A DNA stretch of 64,000 nucleotides from Candidatus Poribacteria bacterium (GTDB taxonomy: Bacteria; Poribacteria; WGA-4E; WGA-3G), in the NCBI GenBank assembly GCA_022819945.1, contig JAJEGI010000044.1, forward strand, positions 16,912 through 80,911, read 5' to 3'. The position numbers and the translations under genes are program-made. The notes beneath the pieces are model-generated. The model saw nothing but the letters and a program-made list of their open reading frames with translations. It ran no database searches and was not told where the DNA came from. This document shows, one piece after another, positions 62,618 to 64,000 of the stretch (position 1 is the first letter of the stretch; each line of letters opens with the position of its first letter).

Positions 62618-63904
62618 TTAATGCTTTTTCAACACAGCCATCCAAATGAATCTTACGGGATTCACGGAATTTAAGGAACTCTTTCCAAAGAAACCATGCC
62701 TTAATTCTTTAGGAATAACCTGAAGAATTGGTTTGAGATCAACACCGTCCCTATTTTCAATCTCAGTTTCATACTCTATATTGCTAAATTTGTCTTTCGA
62801 CTCGTAGCAGAAATGACCGAATTTACCGAGTAGTTCCTTGACTTCTCGATATCGAGCACGCTCGATGATTAACATGACTGCACCGGGCTTCATTTTCTCC
62901 ACTATCTGTTTCAAGTTTTCAAGCAATTGTTCATTTAGGGCATTATGCTTTTCGTTTAGACAATGTTGAATGACGATTAAGTCGGAGTTGGAAACCCACT
63001 GTTCTGAATCATTCGGCAAGAAATCTCTAGTATTTCCTACGAGATTTGACTTAAATTCGTGAATTTCTGCACTCGTTAACAAGTGATCAAAGACAATTTT
63101 TCTCCCATGTTCCCAAGGTGCTATATCCAGCATAGCTGCGGAAATATCAACACCTGATTGGGGGGAACCTAAGTAGTTCGTAAGTCCGTAAAGTTCTGGT
63201 CCAGGTCCGCATCCAAAGAAAGAGGCAGTTAATGTGCCATCTTCTGGTAGTTGATATGGAAAATCCTTCTGTAGCATCAGATGATTAAGTAAGTAAGGAA
63301 CAGGTTGAGAATATGGCAGAAAATAGCGTAACAGATACGCTTCTTGATAATCTCGCCTTGAGTAGTCTGGCGAAATTTCCTGTCGTTGATCTTTTCTTGG
63401 TTGATATTCTCTCCCAAGTGATATGGAAGTTTCTTTTAGTTTCTCAAGGCATTTTCGTTTTTGTTCGTCGGTTTTTGCGCTATTCTTTAAGTAGATCGCT
63501 TCAAGAATTGTCTGGTACGCTGGAGAGTTAAGGTTTACTAATTTTCTTTCAAGGTTTGCCTTGTCCTCGCGTTCCTGCTTTAGATTGTTGATAAGGCGTT
63601 CGTTACGTTGATTTGCTTGTGCCAATTCGCCGGTGAGTTGTTCATTGAGTTGATTGGACTGTGCCAATGAAGAGTTAGAAATGGCTAATTTCCTTTCCAG
63701 ATTCGCAATGCGCTGGCGTTCTTGCTCCAATTTACCAGCAAGGAGCGTGTTTTTGTTGCGGAAATCCTCAGTTTTCTCCTTAGTTTGTGCCAAGTCCATT
63801 TCAAGTTGTGTCTTGTGTTGACTAACTTTCGCCAATTTGATTATTAAAATAAGAATAATCAAAAAGATGACAACAGAAATGACGATTAAAACTGGATTCA
63901 GCAT
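62618..63904 (-). CDS. membrane-anchored coiled-coil SAM-methyltransferase-like protein
   Basis: 428 residues. One N-terminal membrane helix (VLIVISVVIFLIILILIIKLA), then about 100 residues of coiled coil (repeats of LEQERQRIANLERKL type, 27-125), then an alpha-beta domain (about 185-428) with a class I methyltransferase motif I (SFFGCGPGPELYGL, near 230), an acidic second motif (GVDISAAMLDIAPW) and LIVIQHCLNE as motif IV-like. Substrate unknown. The architecture, a membrane tether plus coiled coil plus enzyme domain, is not one I know. The neighbouring gap downstream carries inverted repeats. Confidence 0.7.
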   Translation of the reverse strand: MLNPVLIVISVVIFLIILILIIKLAKVSQHKTQLEMDLAQTKEKTEDFRNKNTLLAGKLEQERQRIANLERKLAISNSSLAQSNQLNEQLTGELAQANQRNERLINNLKQEREDKANLERKLVNLNSPAYQTILEAIYLKNSAKTDEQKRKCLEKLKETSISLGREYQPRKDQRQEISPDYSRRDYQEAYLLRYFLPYSQPVPYLLNHLMLQKDFPYQLPEDGTLTASFFGCGPGPELYGLTNYLGSPQSGVDISAAMLDIAPWEHGRKIVFDHLLTSAEIHEFKSNLVGNTRDFLPNDSEQWVSNSDLIVIQHCLNEKHNALNEQLLENLKQIVEKMKPGAVMLIIERARYREVKELLGKFGHFCYESKDKFSNIEYETEIENRDGVDLKPILQVIPKELRHGFFGKSSLNSVNPVRFIWMAVLKKH

Positions 63905-64000
63905 GTTTTAGATTCCACAGATAGTGACGCAAGAAAACTACGATATGGTTCTGAAAGTTAAATTTATTCTCGGACCTATTTTCCGAGTCCGTTTTGGTAT

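Overview
The window looks like a chromosomal segment of a didermic, uncultured-lineage bacterium of the Candidatus Poribacteria type or a near relative. This is an inference from content: many lipoproteins, WD40, cohesin and dockerin modules, a C-terminal YPNPFNP-type FlgD-like sorting domain, serpin, YfbK-type vWA lipoprotein, minimal BMC genes and DUF5683. TGA is a normal stop in most genes. Most genes have clear AGGAGG-type ribosome sites, and several promoters have a TTGACA-like -35, a 17-bp spacer and a TGn extended -10. I found no tRNA, rRNA, IS element or CRISPR array.

Layout. 1-9.4 kb: truncated dihydrolipoyl dehydrogenase, a small sigma factor with a Cys-rich N-terminus, a STAS antagonist, gamma-glutamyltransferase and a solo glutamate synthase large subunit. 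9.4-16 kb (minus): a large lipoprotein/beta-barrel, an ExbB-type proton channel fused to a carboxypeptidase-regulatory-like domain, and three ExbD paralogues, which together look like an energised envelope system. 16.8-21.1 kb (minus): a polysaccharide co-polymerase (Wzz-like), two small envelope proteins and an exported Ser/Arg-rich protein. 21.4-23.2 kb (minus): a three-gene microcompartment cassette (BMC-H shell, PduL, flavoprotein). 23.4-27.7 kb (minus): vWA lipoprotein, MA-type metalloprotease, calcineurin-like phosphatase and TPR protein, apparently one operon. 28-30.2 kb (minus): MsrP translationally coupled to a serpin.

30.2-37.5 kb (plus) is an accessory, repeat-rich region: lipoproteins sharing one signal-peptide leader, remnants of more copies, a 956-residue protein with two seven-bladed WD40 propellers plus cohesin, dockerin and sorting domains, and dispersed palindromic repeats. 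37.5-49.3 kb (plus) is a heavy-metal (probably Cu/Ag-type) efflux operon with its own promoter: a Cys-pair protein, a membrane-system protein with an in-frame TGA in a CPAx motif, a YHS-domain protein, two TolC-type proteins, a CusB-like adaptor with four metal-binding modules and a CusA-like pump with one such module and a second long insertion. 49.3-54.2 kb: FMN-bind-like, double-vWA, cyclase-repeat and zinc alcohol dehydrogenase genes.

54.2-64 kb (minus) resembles a defence or toxin-antitoxin island: a CoxE-like vWA protein, three tandem single-chain MNT-HepT fusions, a HEPN protein with two S1 domains, an apparently inactivated DEDD-type exonuclease homologue, a start-less small gene, DUF805 and a membrane-anchored coiled-coil methyltransferase. 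The most unusual items are the nuclease-related cluster, the CPA-TGA recoding candidate, the metal-module insertions in the RND system, the compact BMC cassette and the 2x7 WD40 protein.
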